Shown one piece after another: positions 61,000 through 64,000 of a DNA stretch of 64,000 nt. The DNA is taken from contig OX328099.1 of NCBI GenBank assembly GCA_946811185.2, forward strand, positions 39,667,299-39,731,298, in the 5' to 3' direction. Position 1 is the first letter of the stretch. The number at the start of each line of letters is the position of its first letter. A model generated the notes under the pieces. The model saw only the letters and a list, made by a program, of their open reading frames with translations, did no database searches and was not told the DNA's origin. Source of the stretch: Hippopus hippopus (taxonomy: Eukaryota; Mollusca; Bivalvia; Cardiida; Cardiidae). Both the position numbers and the translations under genes were made by a program.

Positions 61000-62100
61000 C
61001 CATCTTTTTGAAAAATTTACTAGGAATGGAATTTGACGCGTTAGGTTTCAGGTATTTTAAGTATTCTTTAAAGACACGACAAATCCATTAGCCGTGTAAA
61101 GAGTTGAAATCGTTCATGAATAGTTCGGCATTCAGACGATAATCGCTAAGTTTGGACAGTAATTTAAGCGTGTACCTTATGATAATAGAGGTCATATATT
61201 TCATGTTGACCAATTTGTTCGAGTTATATTTGTATATTCAAGATATTTCCTTCCGAGACAAACGTGAGCATACTGATGAACCGTTTTACTAAGAAGACGA
61301 AAAAAGTCATCGTGTGAAAACAATTTGTCAAATACACTAACACTGGTAGTTCTGACGAATGTTTGGTCCTATGAAAATTGCGTAGGTTGATGGCTATTCC
61401 TGGGAATCACACACAGAAGTTTTGATCGCAATACTGACGCTTTGAGTTACGACCACGGACACCACCAAACTTTTCATCATTTTTTAACAAACTCAAAAAT
61501 ATAAGCTAGCGGTGACCCGGTGCTATATTTAATGTGAAATTGGGAAAATTGTGAATAATCTCTAGTTATATGCATAATAATGATGCTGAAACGTCAAAAA
61601 TACGAAGGAGCTACTTCAGAAACATGAGAAAGAGAAACCACTTTACATATATTAATCAGATAGTTGTTCAAAATTTATTTACTTTAGTCCATTTTGGAAT
61701 GCCACTGATTAAATTAGGGGAGATTTGGAGAAGATATGGGTAGATATGTGAAAATTTAGGTAGATTTTGAAACGATTTCGGTCGATTTTGGAAAGATTTG
61801 TGAAGATTTGGGAATTTTGTGTCACTCATTCACTTGATGCATTTCAACAGTAATAGTGTGTGAACTTCATTTTGAAAATACTATGCAAGCCTTAGATATG
61901 TATTACAAGCAAAATACATGCAATAGAAATCGCAATATCTCTAAGTAAAGCATGGAACAAAACAAAGGAAATCAAATAAACGACCTAGACGCATTTTGGT
62001 TACGTAGCTTTTTTTATGTAACAAGGCAGATAACGGAAATGTCACTATTTTCTCCAATTCATGAACAGATAAAGTTTTGCCTCAAGTATCTCTGCCTTGT
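61000..62100. other. No gene seen
   Basis: AT-rich. 61715-61815 is a low-complexity stretch of GATTTGG/GATTTTG-like units. Confidence 0.4.
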
Positions 62101-62119
62101 GTCACATTTTCTCCTTAAA

Positions 62120-62300
62120 GATCAAGTCTCGGGCCTATTGAGGCTGTGGATTTGAGCCCCAGGGCTGGTTACGTTAAAGAACCAGGCATACCATAGGATG
62201 GGTTTCGTCCTGTATCTTGCACTATCCCACCTAACATAATAAAGAGTCTTCTGGGGGCGTCGCCCATAGGGTCAACCGGTGGTGACGATAGATAAACGGG
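62120..62300 (+). repeat. SINE-like segment
   Basis: GGATTTGAGCCCCAGGG resembles a B box, followed by GGTTACGTTAAAGAACCAGG (a common SINE body motif) and an ending near GACGATAGATAAACGGG. Tentative. Confidence 0.35.
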
Positions 62301-62379
62301 AAATAATCGTAATATCTTCTCCTTTGTATTATGTCTGAAAATAGTCTGGATTTAACTGCGTACAAATTAACAAAAAATT

Positions 62380-62560
62380 ATATGTGATCAAGTAGATGAG
62401 ATACGCAGACGACAAACTACAGTGTAGATGTATCTCCCATAATTAGATTTGTCTTTGGATGGGCGAAAAAAAAAAAAAATGGGCTGGTTGCCAACATGCT
62501 CCCGTTTTCCCACAATATTTTCAAAAGCCCTTTTCCCCACGGCCGATAAAATTCGTGATT
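62380..62560. repeat. TTAA MITE family 1, decayed copy
   Basis: AGACGACAAACTACAG, a short A-run, GGTTGCCAACATGC, then CCCACAATATTTTCAAAAGC. Ends lost. Confidence 0.55.
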
Positions 62561-62984
62561 GTAATGCATCCACATAACACGTTCATGTCGTTTCAAATTT
62601 GCTGTAAAACATTTTTTTCAAGCTTTTCCTGTTAACCCGCTATTTGATGTAAATATTTTAATTTAATTTGTTGTTATATTACTGTTTTGCAAGGCGACTT
62701 GCACGTCGAATAAATTCTTGACTGTGCGAGGATTCATACCAAACTCGGCTTGGTTACAAGCTCAGTGCACTAATGACTGAGCTTCCGGTATTCGACACAG
62801 AAACTGTAGTCTGCTCCCATTTATTTGGAAACCTGGAGGAGGAACACAGAAAATATTTTACAGCTGGTCCAGAGCATTAATTATAGTTCGTAATTATTCC
62901 AAATGTTTAATAGGCCTAGTTCGTTATATCAATCGTAATGGTTTATTCGTTATTTCAGCAAGGGTAATAAAAACAAACATTTCA

Positions 62985-63065
62985 TCCCTTTCCCACAATC
63001 CTTTCTACCCTTCCGTAGACAAATTTTAGTTTTTAAACCACGTTTAATTTGTCGTCTTCTGTGTA
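62985..63065. repeat. TTAA MITE family 1, quarter copy
   Basis: CCCTTTCCCACAATCCTTTC and TTTAATTTGTCGTCTTCTG only. Confidence 0.55.
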
Positions 63066-63503
63066 CTACCTAGGTCTGCAGTGTAGTTAATAATGTCCAC
63101 CTTCATATAGACTTCTGAATAAGTGTTTAAATTGTAAACATTTCCCCCTTTTATAATTGAAAATGTCAGTGTTTTGCACAGGATGTCATTAACTATGAAA
63201 AAAGAGCAAAATCTGATTATTTCGGATACGAGCACGAACAAAATATGTGCCCGAATTATTCAAGTGGATTGTTACAGTTCTGCTCGAAACTCGATTTTAC
63301 TTCGAGATATGTCTTCATAAGCACTCAAAGTTTCTAGCCAATCACAGACCCAGCTGTGCTTCCCTGAAAATTGTTGTAGTACTGTCCCACTTCCGTTAGC
63401 CGTGTCGAAGTGCCGTCGAAGAAGCTTGCCGAAGTAGCAACAAATCCCGAGTTCAATATACGTGCTTGATACCATGCATACCTGCACGAGGACAAGAAAA
63501 GAA

Positions 63504-63769
63504 ATGAGCCGCGCTCTGTGAAAAGGGGGCTTAATGCATCTGCGAAAAGTTTCGACCCAGGTCAGCCTGCGCAGTCCGCGCAGGCTGACCTGGGCCGAAA
63601 CTTTTCGCTATTGGTCGATTTTCTGCATGTCAAAGGATTAGTCTACCTCATGATTGAGTCGGTTGTTAAAAAAAGTGGCTATTATGGATCCATAGGTATG
63701 TGATGGCTTTCTTGGTATGATGGATTACGGAGATGCATTAAGCCCCCTTTTGCCGGAGCATGGCTCAAA
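63504..63769. repeat. GC-core MITE family 2, best-preserved copy
   Basis: Ends TGAGCCGCGCTCTGTGAAAA and CTTTTGCCGGAGCATGGCTC, inner GCTTAATGCATC / GATGCATTAAGC. A perfect central palindrome at about 63550-63607 (AGGTCAGCCTGCGCAG / CTGCGCAGGCTGACCT type) around CCGCG. Confidence 0.85.
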
Positions 63770-63814
63770 TATAAGAAAAAACATTGGAGTGTGTATATCA
63801 GTAATCAATACAAA

Positions 63815-64000
63815 AATTACCCTTTACCACATAATCTCACGTTTAAACGACTCTGAAGGACAAGGCTTTTGAAAACGTTGTGGGATTAAGGAGTTCTAAA
63901 ATCCTTGTTACCAGCATTTTCTCCCTTTCCCACAATGTTTAAAACCCTTTTAGAGAAAACATCATCATTAGAGACAGCTTTGATTTGTTGTCTTCAATTG
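63815..64000. repeat. TTAA MITE family 1 copy running off the right edge
   Basis: Left CCCTTTACCACATAATCTC, AAAACGTTGTGGG, CTTGTTACCAGCATTTTCTC and TTTGTTGTCTTCAATTG at the edge. Confidence 0.7.

Noticed and set aside
60975..61000. U6 snRNA-like string CTTCGGCAGCAC
   Set aside because: Only about 13 bases match the U6 5' hairpin; no further U6 sequence follows.

Overview
This window is animal nuclear DNA, most likely from a mollusc and probably a bivalve. It is AT-rich, its genes are split into short exons with GT-AG introns, and more than half of it is transposon debris. The bivalve call is an inference from the style of the repeats; nothing in the window names a species.

Two host genes converge. 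The minus-strand gene is an almost certainly complete DDX24 (DEAD-box RNA helicase 24 of the nucleolus and ribosome assembly). It has 18 coding exons between 60350 (ATG) and 16579 (TGA) that chain together with consistent splice phases into about 904 residues. All helicase motifs are present, including [31 protein letters not shown] and HRSGRTAR. The plus-strand gene is an unrecognised host gene. One exon enters at the left edge (1-452), a candidate exon lies at 7273-7399, and a phase-matched pair ends it at 15086 (13932-14052 and 14980-15086).

Region by region. 1-15 kb holds the plus-strand gene with several MITE families and a dead Tc1 transposon (9156-10721). 15-16.6 kb is the junction between the two 3' ends, occupied by two copies of a TTAA-flanked palindromic MITE. 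16.6-44 kb holds DDX24 exons 18 to 2. Its introns contain more than 20 copies of the same MITE, GC-rich palindromic MITEs, 1-2.5 kb elements that begin with a CCATGATGG palindrome and carry GACGGACG repeats, a mariner relic, and a 590 bp TRIM retroelement (18491-19080). 44-60 kb is DDX24 intron 1 (16 kb). It holds a stack of DNA transposon remnants and a 9.7 kb Ty3-type LTR element with gag, protease, RT/RNase H, integrase, an F-protein-like env and a small extra ORF (49973-59663). Its env is split by a 1.15 kb hAT-like insertion, a second copy of which lies at 47393-48538. 60.4-64 kb, upstream of DDX24, holds a 5S-rRNA-like segment beside an LTR-like start and further SINE and MITE copies.

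The most unusual items are the TRIM, whose two 226 bp LTRs each carry a tRNA-like A box and B box and which has a tRNA-Pro primer binding site; the env-bearing retroelement with an extra ORF after env; and the TTAA MITE, which abuts the DDX24 stop codon and may supply the poly(A) signal of the opposing gene.
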